Positions 1 through 8,613 of a DNA stretch of 37,168 bases are shown here, piece after piece. A program made the position numbers and the translations under genes. The notes beneath the pieces are model-generated. The model saw only the letters and a list, made by a program, of their open reading frames with translations, ran no database searches and was not told the origin of the DNA. This stretch comes from an uncultured Opitutia bacterium (GTDB taxonomy: Bacteria; Verrucomicrobiota; Verrucomicrobiia; Opitutales; UBA953): the NCBI GenBank assembly GCA_903850885.1, contig CAINMU010000039.1, forward strand, positions 1 through 37,168, written 5' to 3'. Within the stretch, counting starts at the first letter, position 1, and every line of letters starts with the position of its first letter.

Positions 1-819
1 GGCCAAGCTGCCGAACAATTACGCGAACGACTCATCGCCGCGGACTTTGGCCTAACCACCGCGAATGAAGTCGTAGCCGCCGCGCAAGCCGCGTGGAAAA
101 ACGAATCCGCCGTCCGCCAAGCGGGTGCCGCCGAAGCTGCCACCTTAGCCATCGAACAGGCATTGAGTGCCGCAAGCGTGCTTCCTGCTTATACGACCAA
201 GCCAACGGTCATCATGCTCCTGGGTGTCAATGGGGCCGGCAAGACTACGACGGCCGCCAAACTGGCCTGGCACTATCAACAACAAGGCCGGACCAGTTTA
301 CTCGGAGCGTGTGATACATTCCGCGCCGCCGCGGGCGAACAGTTGGCCGCTTGGGCCGCCCGACTCGACGTCGAAGTCGTCGGTGGCGCCGCCGGAGCCG
401 ATCCTGCCGCGGTCGCCTTCGACACCGTCAAAGCCGCCACGGCGCGCGGCGTTGATTTTGCGATTTTAGATACCGCTGGCCGCCTCCACACCAAAACCCA
501 CCTCTTAGAAGAGTTACGCAAAGTCGTCCGCGTGATCGCGAAAGCACTCCCCGGAGCGCCGCACGAAAAATGGCTGGTGATCGATGGCTCGCTGGGCGCG
601 AACTCCATCGAGCAAGCCAAGGTCTTCCATGAAGCCGTGGGGTTGACTGGCCTGATTGTCACGAAGCTTGATGGCACCGCGAAAGGTGGTGCATTGGTGG
701 CGGTGGTCCGAGAGCTTGGCCTCCCGGTTCGTTTTATCGGCATGGGCGAAAAACCCGAAGACCTTCAGCCGTTCAACGCCAAGGCTTACGCACGCTCCAT
801 TCTCGGCCTCGGCGCGTGA
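1..819 (+). CDS. ftsY: Signal recognition particle receptor FtsY (5' end outside window)
   Basis: The reading frame is open from base 1, so only the C-terminal 272 residues are present and the true start lies upstream. FtsY is the SRP receptor GTPase that docks ribosome-nascent chain complexes at the SecYEG translocon on the inner membrane. Visible SRP-GTPase motifs in order: the P-loop GVNGAGKTTT at about 210-240 bp, DTFRAAA (G2), LDTAGR (G3) and TKLDGTAKGG (G4). The ending GMGEKPEDLQPF followed by a short hydrophobic helix is typical of FtsY rather than Ffh, which would carry a methionine-rich M domain here. The N-terminal acidic A domain is not visible. aroB begins 43 bases downstream on the same strand. 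Family assignment is secure. Confidence 0.96.
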   Translation, partial: GQAAEQLRERLIAADFGLTTANEVVAAAQAAWKNESAVRQAGAAEAATLAIEQALSAASVLPAYTTKPTVIMLLGVNGAGKTTTAAKLAWHYQQQGRTSLLGACDTFRAAAGEQLAAWAARLDVEVVGGAAGADPAAVAFDTVKAATARGVDFAILDTAGRLHTKTHLLEELRKVVRVIAKALPGAPHEKWLVIDGSLGANSIEQAKVFHEAVGLTGLIVTKLDGTAKGGALVAVVRELGLPVRFIGMGEKPEDLQPFNAKAYARSILGLGA

Positions 820-862
820 GGTTGTCTTGCCAGCCGCTCTAAGGAGCGTCACCGTCAGACCC

Positions 863-1960
863 ATGCCGGCCGAGACCGTCACCGTTCAATTAGGCAATCG
901 CTCTTACCCGGTGAGAATCGGTGCGGGCGTACGTCAAGAGGCCTTAGCTGAGGCGCGCAAACGCGTGGACGCCGGACAGAAGTGCGCCGCGATCACCTCG
1001 CCGGCCGTAGCTGCCGCTCAGAGTGATTTCGTCGAATCCCTTGGTAAACTGATGCCCGTGCTGGTCACCGCCCAAGATGGCGAGACCGCCAAGTCCGGCG
1101 CCGAATTAGGGCGCATCTGGGATTTCCTGGCCGGCAACGGCATCGCCCGCGATGGCGCCGTCTTTGCTTTCGGTGGCGGGGTGATCGGAGACCTTGCTGG
1201 CTTCGCCGCCGCGTCCTACCTGCGTGGGTTAGATTTTTATCAAATCCCGACGACTTTACTGGCGATGGTTGATAGTTCCGTCGGCGGGAAAACGGGCATC
1301 AATCTCGTCGCCGGAAAAAACCTGGTCGGAAGTTTTCACCAACCCACGGCCGTCTGGGCGGATACGGACTTGCTCGCAACCTTGCCGCCGCGCGAATTCG
1401 CCGCCGGTATGGCCGAGGTCATTAAACACGGCTTGATCGCTGACGCTGAACTCTTCGGGCTCCTCGAGCAAAATGCCCCGTTGCACTGGAATCACGCGTT
1501 GCTGCCGAGCGTCATCCGCCGCTGCGTCGAAATCAAAGCGGAAGTGGTCGCGGGCGACGAACGCGAGACCAGCGCCCAGGGCGGACGCGCGCTCCTGAAC
1601 CTCGGACACACTTTCGGGCATGCCGTGGAAGCCACCGCCGGTTATGGCAACTACTTGCACGGGGAAGCGGTCGCGATCGGCCTGGTCATGGCTGCAAATC
1701 TCTCCGCCGATCTGAAACACTGCACGGCAGCCCAAGCCGAGGCCGTGGAGGCCGTCATCCGTGCTCATCAATTACCGACCCGCCTGCGGACGGCCCTCCC
1801 GCTTGACAAGATGTTAGCGGCGATGCGGCGCGACAAGAAAGTCCGCGGCGGTAAATTAAGGTTCGTCCTGCAAGACGGCATCGGCGCGGCAAGTACCGCG
1901 GATGACGTTCCGGAAGAACTCGCCATCCGCGCCCTGGAACGTGGCGGCGCCAGTCGCTGA
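863..1960 (+). CDS. aroB: 3-dehydroquinate synthase
   Basis: AroB converts DAHP to 3-dehydroquinate in the cytosol, the second step of the shikimate pathway, using NAD+ and a divalent metal. The product from the ATG at 863 is 365 residues, the usual family length. The frame is open further upstream into ftsY, but that part reads as out-of-frame ftsY sequence, so 863 is preferred. The NAD-binding glycine-rich segment FGGGVIGDLAGF is at about 103-114 and DSSVGGKTGIN at about 137-147. The likely zinc ligands are Glu185 (AEVIKHG), His249 (NLGHTFGHA) and His266. An AAGGAG sequence lies 16 bases upstream of the ATG, rather far for a normal ribosome binding site. It is probably co-transcribed with ftsY. 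Confidence 0.96.
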   Translation: MPAETVTVQLGNRSYPVRIGAGVRQEALAEARKRVDAGQKCAAITSPAVAAAQSDFVESLGKLMPVLVTAQDGETAKSGAELGRIWDFLAGNGIARDGAVFAFGGGVIGDLAGFAAASYLRGLDFYQIPTTLLAMVDSSVGGKTGINLVAGKNLVGSFHQPTAVWADTDLLATLPPREFAAGMAEVIKHGLIADAELFGLLEQNAPLHWNHALLPSVIRRCVEIKAEVVAGDERETSAQGGRALLNLGHTFGHAVEATAGYGNYLHGEAVAIGLVMAANLSADLKHCTAAQAEAVEAVIRAHQLPTRLRTALPLDKMLAAMRRDKKVRGGKLRFVLQDGIGAASTADDVPEELAIRALERGGASR

Positions 1961-1999
1961 ACTAGTTTAATTCATCGGAGATAAAATCGCAGACAGCCC

Positions 2000-2902
2000 A
2001 TGCCACGCATCCTGATAGCTTTACTCTTGTTTATGGCTTCGTCGCAGGCCGACGAAGCTTATGTGCCGAGCAAGACCTATTACGGACGGAACCACTACGT
2101 CGAATACATCGCCGGCAGTCTTCCCTTTGTACTGTCCGCCCCGCACGGCGGCCGCGAAAAACCTGACGAGTTGCCTGACCGAGAGAAAGGCACCTTCGCC
2201 TTTGATACCAATACCTTGGAACTGGCGCGCGCGATCGATGATGAACTCGTCGCCCGCACCAGCCAGCATCCCCACGTGATCATCTGTCAGGTCACGCGCA
2301 AGAAAATCGATTGTAACCGCGAGATCGTCGAAGGGGCAGCTGGTAATCGTCTCACTGAACAGAGCTGGAACGACTTCCAAGGCTTCATCCGTAGCGCCCA
2401 GAAGTCCGTCGTCGGGCAATACGGTAAAGGATTCTATATCGATCTCCATGGGCATGGACATGCCGACGCGCGGCTCGAACTCGGCTACGGACACGACCGG
2501 GCGCAGTTTGGCCTGACTGACGCCGAACTCAGCAAGCCTGACTTCATCAAGAAAGGTACGTTGCAATTCTTTGCGCTGAAAAATCCGTCAGCCTATCCGG
2601 CGCTCCTGCATGGACCGCAAAGTTTCGGTGCGCTGATGGAGAAGTCTGGTTTCCCCTCTACGCCGAGCGCCGCCAAGCCCATCCCAGGCGAACCCTATTT
2701 CAATGGTGGCTATAATATCCGGACCCACACCGCGCCGGAAACCCACTTCGCCGGCTTCCAGATCGAAAGCAATTCCAAGGGCGTCCGTGACACGGACGCT
2801 AGCCGCAAGCACTTCGCAGCCGTATTCGTCGAGCAGCTCGCAATTTATATGGAGGCGCAGATGGGCCTCAAGCTGCCGCTGAAACCCAAGAAGTCGAAGT
2901 AA
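2000..2902 (+). CDS. Secreted N-formylglutamate amidohydrolase-like protein
   Basis: A 300-residue protein with a short signal peptide (hydrophobic residues 4-13, likely cleavage after ASSQA at about 17), so it should act in the periplasm or outside. The mature part shows the signatures of the N-formylglutamate amidohydrolase (FGase) superfamily: SAPHGG at 46-51, the RKKIDCNR segment at about 100-107, and DLHGHGH at 148-154, whose His and Asp residues are expected metal ligands. Cytosolic HutG-type enzymes release formate from N-formylglutamate in histidine breakdown. No hut genes are near and this one is exported, so the natural substrate is unknown; a peptide or cell-wall amide is possible. 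It converges with the small lipoprotein gene, with only three bases between stop codons. Confidence 0.8.
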   Translation: MPRILIALLLFMASSQADEAYVPSKTYYGRNHYVEYIAGSLPFVLSAPHGGREKPDELPDREKGTFAFDTNTLELARAIDDELVARTSQHPHVIICQVTRKKIDCNREIVEGAAGNRLTEQSWNDFQGFIRSAQKSVVGQYGKGFYIDLHGHGHADARLELGYGHDRAQFGLTDAELSKPDFIKKGTLQFFALKNPSAYPALLHGPQSFGALMEKSGFPSTPSAAKPIPGEPYFNGGYNIRTHTAPETHFAGFQIESNSKGVRDTDASRKHFAAVFVEQLAIYMEAQMGLKLPLKPKKSK

Positions 2903-2905
2903 CGG

Positions 2906-3133
2906 CTACGGTTGCGGACCCACGGCGGGTTTCGCCGCGCGCCAATCGCCCTTCAAGAGACGTTCGTCGTTCTTCTGATTCGCCGCCCGTACGCGGTCCT
3001 CAAGCGAACCTTCGCCTGGTTGGCTGCCGGCCAGAGCGGCGGCAGCTGGCGTCTTCTCGGTGATGAAAGATTTGTCGCCGGGCGGAACGGCGCAGCCGAC
3101 CAGCAATAAAACCGACGTTAGGATTGTTTTCAT
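2906..3133 (-). CDS. Small lipoprotein, function unknown
   Basis: A 75-residue product with a clear lipoprotein signal: hydrophobic residues 4-13 and a lipobox LVGC ending at Cys14. The remaining 60 residues are hydrophilic and probably disordered or helical, with SLEDRVRAANQKNDERLLKGDW as the most structured-looking part (quoted here only as residues 42-63, charged and Asn/Lys rich). The start codon lies four bases after the stop of the phosphohexomutase gene, so the two are probably one transcript. I recognise no family. The lipobox and tight spacing argue for a real gene despite its size. Confidence 0.6.
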   Translation of the reverse strand: MKTILTSVLLLVGCAVPPGDKSFITEKTPAAAALAGSQPGEGSLEDRVRAANQKNDERLLKGDWRAAKPAVGPQP

Positions 3134-3137
3134 AAAA

Positions 3138-5066
3138 TCATGCGGCGCGACGACGAGCGTCGGTCTCCAGCCAAGCGCGGAGAGCTAAGGCGGATTTGCG
3201 GGCGCGTTCGCGGGCCGCCGGCAGATCATCGGCATCGGTGACGTCGGCGCGCGTAAAGGAATAGAATTTAACTTTGGGTTCGGTGCCCGAGGCCCGGACG
3301 GCGATGCGGCGACCGTCGGCCAACTCAGCCAAGATAAATTCTTCGGGGGGCACACGCTCGCCCTCGGCATCGATCACCTCGTCGCGATCGTAATCCGTCA
3401 CCTTGACGACCTTGGACCCATCAATGGTGACCGGCGGTTTCGCGCGCCAAGAGGCGACGATCCGACGGATACAAGCGGCGCCCTGCGCACCCTCAAAGGA
3501 AAGGTTTAATAAATCCTCATGGTGAGCTCCATGACTTAGGTGCAGGACATCGAGCGCATCCAAGATGGTCCGGCCGCGAGACCGCAGCACCGCCGCGAAT
3601 TCGCAAAGCATGACTACGGTAGCGTTGGCATCCTTGTCGCGGACGGCGTCATCGGCGAGGTATCCGTAGCTTTCTTCGGCTCCCAGGATGAATAAAGTCG
3701 AATGACGTAAGGCCAAGGGAGCGCGCCGACGCAGAGGCAAAGCCAGGGAAGCAACGCCGGCAGATTCCGCCAAGCGGCTCGACCATTGCTCCAGTTTGCG
3801 AGCGATCCACTTGAACCCGACCAAGGTTTCGACGCAGCGCACGCCATGCCGCGCGCAAATGGCTGCAACCAGCGGGGTCGTGACCAGCGACTTGACGACC
3901 GCCACGTTCTGCCCGCCCGCCGAGGGAATGATGGAAGCATCCTTGAGCGATGAAATCCGAAATTCTGTGAGCAAGGCCGCCACCTCATTCCCGTTGAGCA
4001 AGCGGTAGCCGCCCGCAGGCAAGGGGCAAGCCACCCCAACACGATCGGAGTCCGGGTCGGTCGCGAAAATCACATCGGCTCCGACTTCTTCGGCTAGTTT
4101 CAAGGCCAACGCGAAAGCCGAAGCATTCTCTGGGTTTGGCGAGGGTACCGTCGGGAATCGTCCATCGTGCTCGCGCTGCTCCTCGACGACATGCGGATCG
4201 ATACCGAGACGGCGCAAAGCAGGGACAACCATGACATCTCCGGTCCCGTGCAAATTCGTATAAACAACCTTCGGCGTATGCCGGGCGATAATTTCCTGAT
4301 CCAAAACGATACCGGTCAAGCGGGTTAAGTAGGCCTCCTCGACTTCGGCGCCGACCGTGAGAACAGCCGCGAGATTTTTGTCCAAATACGGAGCCACGTC
4401 CGCGAGCGTGATCTGGGCGACCTCGGCCACGATGGCCGCATCGTCCGGGGCCACCACCTGACCGCCCGTCGCCAGACAACATTTGAAGCCGTTATCGTGC
4501 GATGGATTATGGCTGGCCGTGATGACCACGCCGGCGTGCGCCTGAAGATGTCGAACCGTAAAACTTAACTGCGGAGTGGAGCGGGGGCCGGAAAATAAAT
4601 AGGCTTCACCGCCCAGGCCGACCCAAGCGCCAGCGATCAGCTCGGCGAAGTGACGGGAAAAATGACGGACGTCGTGAGCGACGATGAGCCGGGCACCAGA
4701 CTGCTTCGCGGACACCTGCCGCCACAATCCCATGACTGCCCTCAAAACATTGATATCATTGAGGCACGCAGAGCCGACGGCCGCCAAGACCGGAAGCCCT
4801 TGGGCGTCTAACTCATTGGCGGCCGAGACCCGACCCACAGTCCGACCGCGCATGCCACCCGTCCCGAAAGCGATGCCTTTGTAAAAACGGTCCTCGAGCT
4901 CAGCCCAGGCCTCCTGCGCGAGTAAGTCCTGCAGGGCAGCGAGCCCGGCCGCAGGCAGGGCCCCAGACTGGACCCAAGTCGCGGCATTCGCCAAGGTATC
5001 AGCCGAAATCTTCCTTTGGGCCTGGGCCGCTTGGAGAACGGACAGAACGGCAGCGGATGCGCTCAT
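3138..5066 (-). CDS. Phosphoglucomutase/phosphomannomutase family protein
   Basis: An alpha-D-phosphohexomutase that interconverts hexose 1- and 6-phosphates in the cytosol, feeding glycogen, nucleotide-sugar and cell-envelope synthesis. All four active-site loops are visible: the phosphoserine loop TASHNP (Ser185), the metal loop DPDSDR at 337-342, the sugar loop GAEESYG at 462-468, and the phosphate loop RASGTEPK at 591-598. At 642 residues it is somewhat longer than the usual 550-600 of the PgcA-like branch. The ATG at 5066 is chosen; in-frame ATGs at 5078 and 5081 are equally possible, and none has a good ribosome binding site. Glucose versus mannose preference cannot be read from sequence. 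It is divergent from the TPR-like gene and followed closely by a lipoprotein gene. Confidence 0.93.
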   Translation of the reverse strand: MSASAAVLSVLQAAQAQRKISADTLANAATWVQSGALPAAGLAALQDLLAQEAWAELEDRFYKGIAFGTGGMRGRTVGRVSAANELDAQGLPVLAAVGSACLNDINVLRAVMGLWRQVSAKQSGARLIVAHDVRHFSRHFAELIAGAWVGLGGEAYLFSGPRSTPQLSFTVRHLQAHAGVVITASHNPSHDNGFKCCLATGGQVVAPDDAAIVAEVAQITLADVAPYLDKNLAAVLTVGAEVEEAYLTRLTGIVLDQEIIARHTPKVVYTNLHGTGDVMVVPALRRLGIDPHVVEEQREHDGRFPTVPSPNPENASAFALALKLAEEVGADVIFATDPDSDRVGVACPLPAGGYRLLNGNEVAALLTEFRISSLKDASIIPSAGGQNVAVVKSLVTTPLVAAICARHGVRCVETLVGFKWIARKLEQWSSRLAESAGVASLALPLRRRAPLALRHSTLFILGAEESYGYLADDAVRDKDANATVVMLCEFAAVLRSRGRTILDALDVLHLSHGAHHEDLLNLSFEGAQGAACIRRIVASWRAKPPVTIDGSKVVKVTDYDRDEVIDAEGERVPPEEFILAELADGRRIAVRASGTEPKVKFYSFTRADVTDADDLPAARERARKSALALRAWLETDARRRAA

Positions 5067-5163
5067 AAGTCCGCCCATCATTGCGGACAGCTGGGCGGGG
5101 ACAAGCCCGGACGTGGGGAGGCGTGACTTGACACAATCCCTGCGGTGGCAAGGGTTGACCCCC

Positions 5164-5895
5164 ATGCCTGACGACAGTTCCAAGAAGCAGCCACCGGCCG
5201 ACGACGACCGTAATTTGGTCATTGTCGATGAAGACTTTGCCAACGCCGACGCCGAGGACCGCCTCTGGCTTTTCTGGGAGCGTAATAAGAATATTATCGT
5301 CCGCGGTTCGACCGCCCTCATCGGCGGCATCCTCGCCTTCCTCGCCTTCCATTTCTGGAGCGAAGCCCAAAAAGAAGCGATCGGGCAGGAGTATGTGGCG
5401 TGTCAGGATGAAACCGCCCGGCGAGCCTTTGCCGCCAAACATAACGGCGAACCCTTGGCGGCCGTTGCCATGGTCGAAGTCGCCGACGCGCTCAAACAAG
5501 CCGGCAAATTACCCGATGCCGTCAAAGCTTACGATGACGCTGGCCGCCTGGCCGACCTCGCCGGCAAAGCGCCCGCCGTCGAGGCCCTGGCCGTACGCTC
5601 TCGCTTATACGCCGCCTTGGTCCGTCATGAATTAGGGGATGCCACGGCAATCCCCGCAATCACGGCCATCGCCGAAAATGTCGCCGTGGCCGAAACCTTA
5701 CGCGGGTATGCCATGCTGACGCTTGCGAATATCGCCGTGAGCAAGGGCGATACAGCTGCTGCTTCCAAGTGGCTCAATCTGATGGATAAGCGCTTACGCC
5801 CGAGCCATGTCTGGCAAAGCGATAAGACCTGGCTCGTGCGTTCGGAGCCTTCGTTGCTCGCCGCCCCAGCCGCCCCAGTGCCTGCCGCCAAGTAG
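5164..5895 (+). CDS. Membrane-anchored TPR-like protein (YfgM/TPR_21 type)
   Basis: A 243-residue protein with a charged cytoplasmic N terminus (residues 1-43), one transmembrane helix at about 44-66, and an alpha-helical periplasmic domain that reads as degenerate tetratricopeptide repeats (for example LKQAGKLPDAVKAYDDAGRL near 114-133). This layout matches the YfgM/TPR_21 family, whose E. coli member associates with the SecYEG translocon and periplasmic chaperones. The exact partner here is inference. The ATG at 5164 follows a run of five C residues; an in-frame GTG at 5113 would add a poor N terminus. The C terminus is Ala/Pro rich. Its stop is one base from the stop of the convergent phosphoesterase gene. 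Confidence 0.7.
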   Translation: MPDDSSKKQPPADDDRNLVIVDEDFANADAEDRLWLFWERNKNIIVRGSTALIGGILAFLAFHFWSEAQKEAIGQEYVACQDETARRAFAAKHNGEPLAAVAMVEVADALKQAGKLPDAVKAYDDAGRLADLAGKAPAVEALAVRSRLYAALVRHELGDATAIPAITAIAENVAVAETLRGYAMLTLANIAVSKGDTAAASKWLNLMDKRLRPSHVWQSDKTWLVRSEPSLLAAPAAPVPAAK

Positions 5896-5896
5896 T

Positions 5897-8461
5897 TTAG
5901 CGGGCCGAGGGGCTCGGCGTCGCCTGGACGGGTTGCGTGAAGATCGCGCGATGGATGGCGGCAGGGTAAGCCTCTCCAGGGCGGGCTTGCGCCCAAAGAA
6001 TACGGTTCAGTTCATCTTCGGGCGCCAAATCGTAGACGGCGAAATTCATCTGACCGGACTCGAACCAGAAAGCGGATTTCTTGGTGTTCGTGGCCTCTAA
6101 ATCAATCTGCGGGAGTAGCGGCGTATAGCCGGTCAACGTCGGCGTTTTTTGGAACGCATTAAACATCGGCGTGGCCGCGGCATCGTATTGAGTCAACGGA
6201 GGCAGACCCAAGATGAGCTCAATCGTGCGGATCATCCCTGCCTGGGTATAGAGCGTACTGTCTACGACCCCCCTCTTACAATAGGGGCTAATGACAAAAC
6301 CAACGGTGCGGTGGGCATCGACATGGTCAGGGCCGTTCTGGGTATCATCTTCGATGATGAAAATCGCCATCTCTTTCCAGAATTTACTACGACTGGCGGC
6401 TTCGACGATGCGACCCAAGGCGAGGTCATTGCTACCGACGCATGCTTCAGGAGTATTGGCGCCGAGCGTAGTTCCTTTAGTATGATCTTCCCCCAGCGAC
6501 ATGATGGTGAACTGCGGCAGGTCGTTATTTTTTTCAGCGGCATGCAAGTCGCCGATCCAATTCTTCACCAACTCCATATCGCGTCCGGCCTTGCCTAAGG
6601 CTTTCCAGTTACCGCGATTTTCGGACGGCACCCGCTGCGCGCCCTCTCCGTAATTGCGATAACTGACGCCGTGACGACGGCAGAGATCCCAGAGGTAACC
6701 ATTGGCCGGAGTCTCCATCTCATCATTCCCGAAAAGTTTGCCGTGGCCCGAGTAAGACATGATCCAAGAGCGTTGGTTAAAATCCGTCGCCATGGCCGCA
6801 TCCGTCCAGCTATGGCCATCGACGCTGACCTCGCTGTTACAATAAAGATTATCGAAGAGGACGTAATCGCGGGCTAATTGGTGATGGTTCGGCGTGACCT
6901 TCTCGCCGTACATCAGTAAGCGAGTGTCGCCGTTGCCGATTGGCTTTCCTTTCGCATCGGTCATATCGCTCATCACCTGGTCGTACGTCCGGTTTTCCTT
7001 GATGATATAGAGGACGTGTTTGATCGGGCACGGGTCGCCGACCTTGGCAGGGATCGCCGACTCGCTGGCCAGCGGAGCCCGGAAATATTGGTCGGGATGG
7101 TAAGGTGAGTTCTTTCGAACCTGCTCAGTATAAGTCGCCATCTGTTTCGTATCAGGCTTGGCGATGAAAGAAACCGAGCCCTCGAAAGTTTTTCCCGGAT
7201 GGTCGAATAAAATGCCGTTGTGCAATTTGTTAGGCTTAGGACTAAGGGCGGGGTAACTTGCGCGCGACGTCAGCCCTTTCCCGTTAGAAACCAAAAGGAA
7301 CTGATTATCGGGCGAGACGGCGACGGAAGTCGGGTACCAGCCCGTGGGGATGAACCCATTCACGAGGGCGATTTTTTCGCCATGGTCTTGGGCTTCCTCG
7401 GTGAGATTGCCGGAGACATCGACGACCATGACCGCGTTGTTGTCGGCGTTAACCACGAAAAGCGTCCGGCCATCTGGCGAAAGTGCCACGCCGCAGGGCG
7501 TGCTTCCTTCCGGAGATTGCGGGTACAAAGAAGTGGCGATTACTTCGCGACTACCTTCCCAAAGACGACGCGTCGGCCCAGCTGCCTCGCCCGCCTTCTC
7601 CAGTTTACCCGTTGTGATGACATGGACGGAATTATCTCCGGAGCAGGCCACGAACAGCCGGCCGTCTGCCGCAACGACCATGTCATTAGGACGCAGGCCA
7701 ACGGAAAGATCCCGCACGCGTTGGAATTTTTTGGTGTCAACGGCACTTACGCTCCGACTGCCCCAATTGCTAACGTAAAGGTGAATCCCATCGCCGCCGA
7801 ACACACAAGAATGCGGATGCTGACCGACGCTCACCGTTTTATCCAACAGGAGCGATTCCGGCTTCAGTTGCCAGATTTCGTGATTCCCTTCGTTGCAGAC
7901 ATAAATAATGCCGGTGCGCGGATGCACGGCGATCCCAGCCAAGAACATATTCTTGGCCAGCGGATCAGGTTTGACCTCACGTTCCAGCGTAGCTTCGCCA
8001 TGCTGGTAAGCGAAGACGTAGATGACGCCCGAATCGCCACCGCTAACATAGAACTTCTTCCCGTCTGGGCTAAACGCCAGACCATTAAAAGTTTCCTTTA
8101 AAGGGATAAATTTTGGGTCGTGCTTGGCGTTGAGGCTGACGATTGAAATGCCGACCTTGTTATAGCCGGCACAGACCGTCAGGACCGCTTCCTTATCCGG
8201 AGCGATGACCATCTTTAATCCCATATCGCCGCTGGCCACATGGGTCCCCGCCGGTGAAATGCCCCAACCATTGAATAGTAAATTCGCACTCGCGGAAAGC
8301 CCGGGCCGATTTCGCACGGAGGCGCTGTTGACATCCTCACCGGGAGCGCGCGTCGGCAAGTTGAGTTGGGGCTCCGCGACCAATAACGTGGTGATGCCCG
8401 CGAGAACTAAGATGAGGCGACAAGGGGAGAAGATCATGGGAGGGGTGCGGGGATTAACCAT
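5897..8461 (-). CDS. Secreted YncE-like beta-propeller / phosphoesterase fusion
   Basis: An 854-residue exported two-domain protein. After a signal peptide (about residues 15-29) comes a seven-bladed-propeller-like region, residues about 60-435, with repeated blades of the form GLAFSPDGKKFYVS, VALSPDGRTLFVVN and VAVSPDNQFLLVSN. The second half, about 480-820, is a phosphoesterase of the acid phosphatase/phospholipase C-like family: IIKENRTYDQ at 489-495 is the usual N-terminal metal/nucleophile motif and IFIIEDDTQNGPDHVDAHR is a later metal-binding motif. This is the 'bifunctional YncE family/alkaline phosphatase family' architecture; a role in scavenging phosphate from organic esters is plausible but unproven. 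A second in-frame ATG at 8436 follows a CCCCTCCC stretch and gives a cleaner signal peptide, so it may be the true start. Confidence 0.86.
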   Translation of the reverse strand: MVNPRTPPMIFSPCRLILVLAGITTLLVAEPQLNLPTRAPGEDVNSASVRNRPGLSASANLLFNGWGISPAGTHVASGDMGLKMVIAPDKEAVLTVCAGYNKVGISIVSLNAKHDPKFIPLKETFNGLAFSPDGKKFYVSGGDSGVIYVFAYQHGEATLEREVKPDPLAKNMFLAGIAVHPRTGIIYVCNEGNHEIWQLKPESLLLDKTVSVGQHPHSCVFGGDGIHLYVSNWGSRSVSAVDTKKFQRVRDLSVGLRPNDMVVAADGRLFVACSGDNSVHVITTGKLEKAGEAAGPTRRLWEGSREVIATSLYPQSPEGSTPCGVALSPDGRTLFVVNADNNAVMVVDVSGNLTEEAQDHGEKIALVNGFIPTGWYPTSVAVSPDNQFLLVSNGKGLTSRASYPALSPKPNKLHNGILFDHPGKTFEGSVSFIAKPDTKQMATYTEQVRKNSPYHPDQYFRAPLASESAIPAKVGDPCPIKHVLYIIKENRTYDQVMSDMTDAKGKPIGNGDTRLLMYGEKVTPNHHQLARDYVLFDNLYCNSEVSVDGHSWTDAAMATDFNQRSWIMSYSGHGKLFGNDEMETPANGYLWDLCRRHGVSYRNYGEGAQRVPSENRGNWKALGKAGRDMELVKNWIGDLHAAEKNNDLPQFTIMSLGEDHTKGTTLGANTPEACVGSNDLALGRIVEAASRSKFWKEMAIFIIEDDTQNGPDHVDAHRTVGFVISPYCKRGVVDSTLYTQAGMIRTIELILGLPPLTQYDAAATPMFNAFQKTPTLTGYTPLLPQIDLEATNTKKSAFWFESGQMNFAVYDLAPEDELNRILWAQARPGEAYPAAIHRAIFTQPVQATPSPSAR

Positions 8462-8549
8462 TAAACAGTAAGCGGAGGCAAATGGTTCCTCGGGTGCTTG
8501 GTCAGGGTTCTTATTTCAAATCTGCTTGTAAAGGACCCCTCCCCCTTCA

Positions 8550-8563
8550 ATCGTTTAAACGAT
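8550..8563. promoter_or_regulatory. Perfect 14-bp palindrome, candidate operator
   Basis: ATCGTTTAAACGAT is a perfect palindrome in the 152-base gap between the divergent phosphoesterase gene and the ABC operon. A partial copy of its centre, AGTTTAA, follows at 8564-8570. The position, about 50 bases before the ABC ATPase start, suits a repressor or activator site. Binding by a LacI-like or other dimeric regulator is inference; no regulator gene is adjacent. Confidence 0.4.
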
Positions 8564-8613
8564 AGTTTAAGTAGCACAAACGAGCCTAAACCCGAACCCC
8601 AGGTGCCCACCCC

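Noticed and set aside
656-862. Upstream extension of the aroB frame
   Set aside because: The added residues are out-of-frame ftsY sequence and the protein from 863 already has the normal AroB length.
5128-5133. TTGACA upstream of the TPR-like gene as a -35 box
   Set aside because: No acceptable -10 sequence is found at 16-18 bases and the start codon lies only 31 bases downstream.
4999-5499. Minus-strand open frame across the start of the TPR-like gene
   Set aside because: It overlaps the TPR-like gene and the phosphohexomutase start region in another frame and shows no family features.
7220-8101. A 293-residue open frame on the plus strand opposite the phosphoesterase gene
   Set aside because: It is fully antisense to a gene with clear domains, has no recognisable motif and has the composition expected of a shadow frame in GC-rich DNA.
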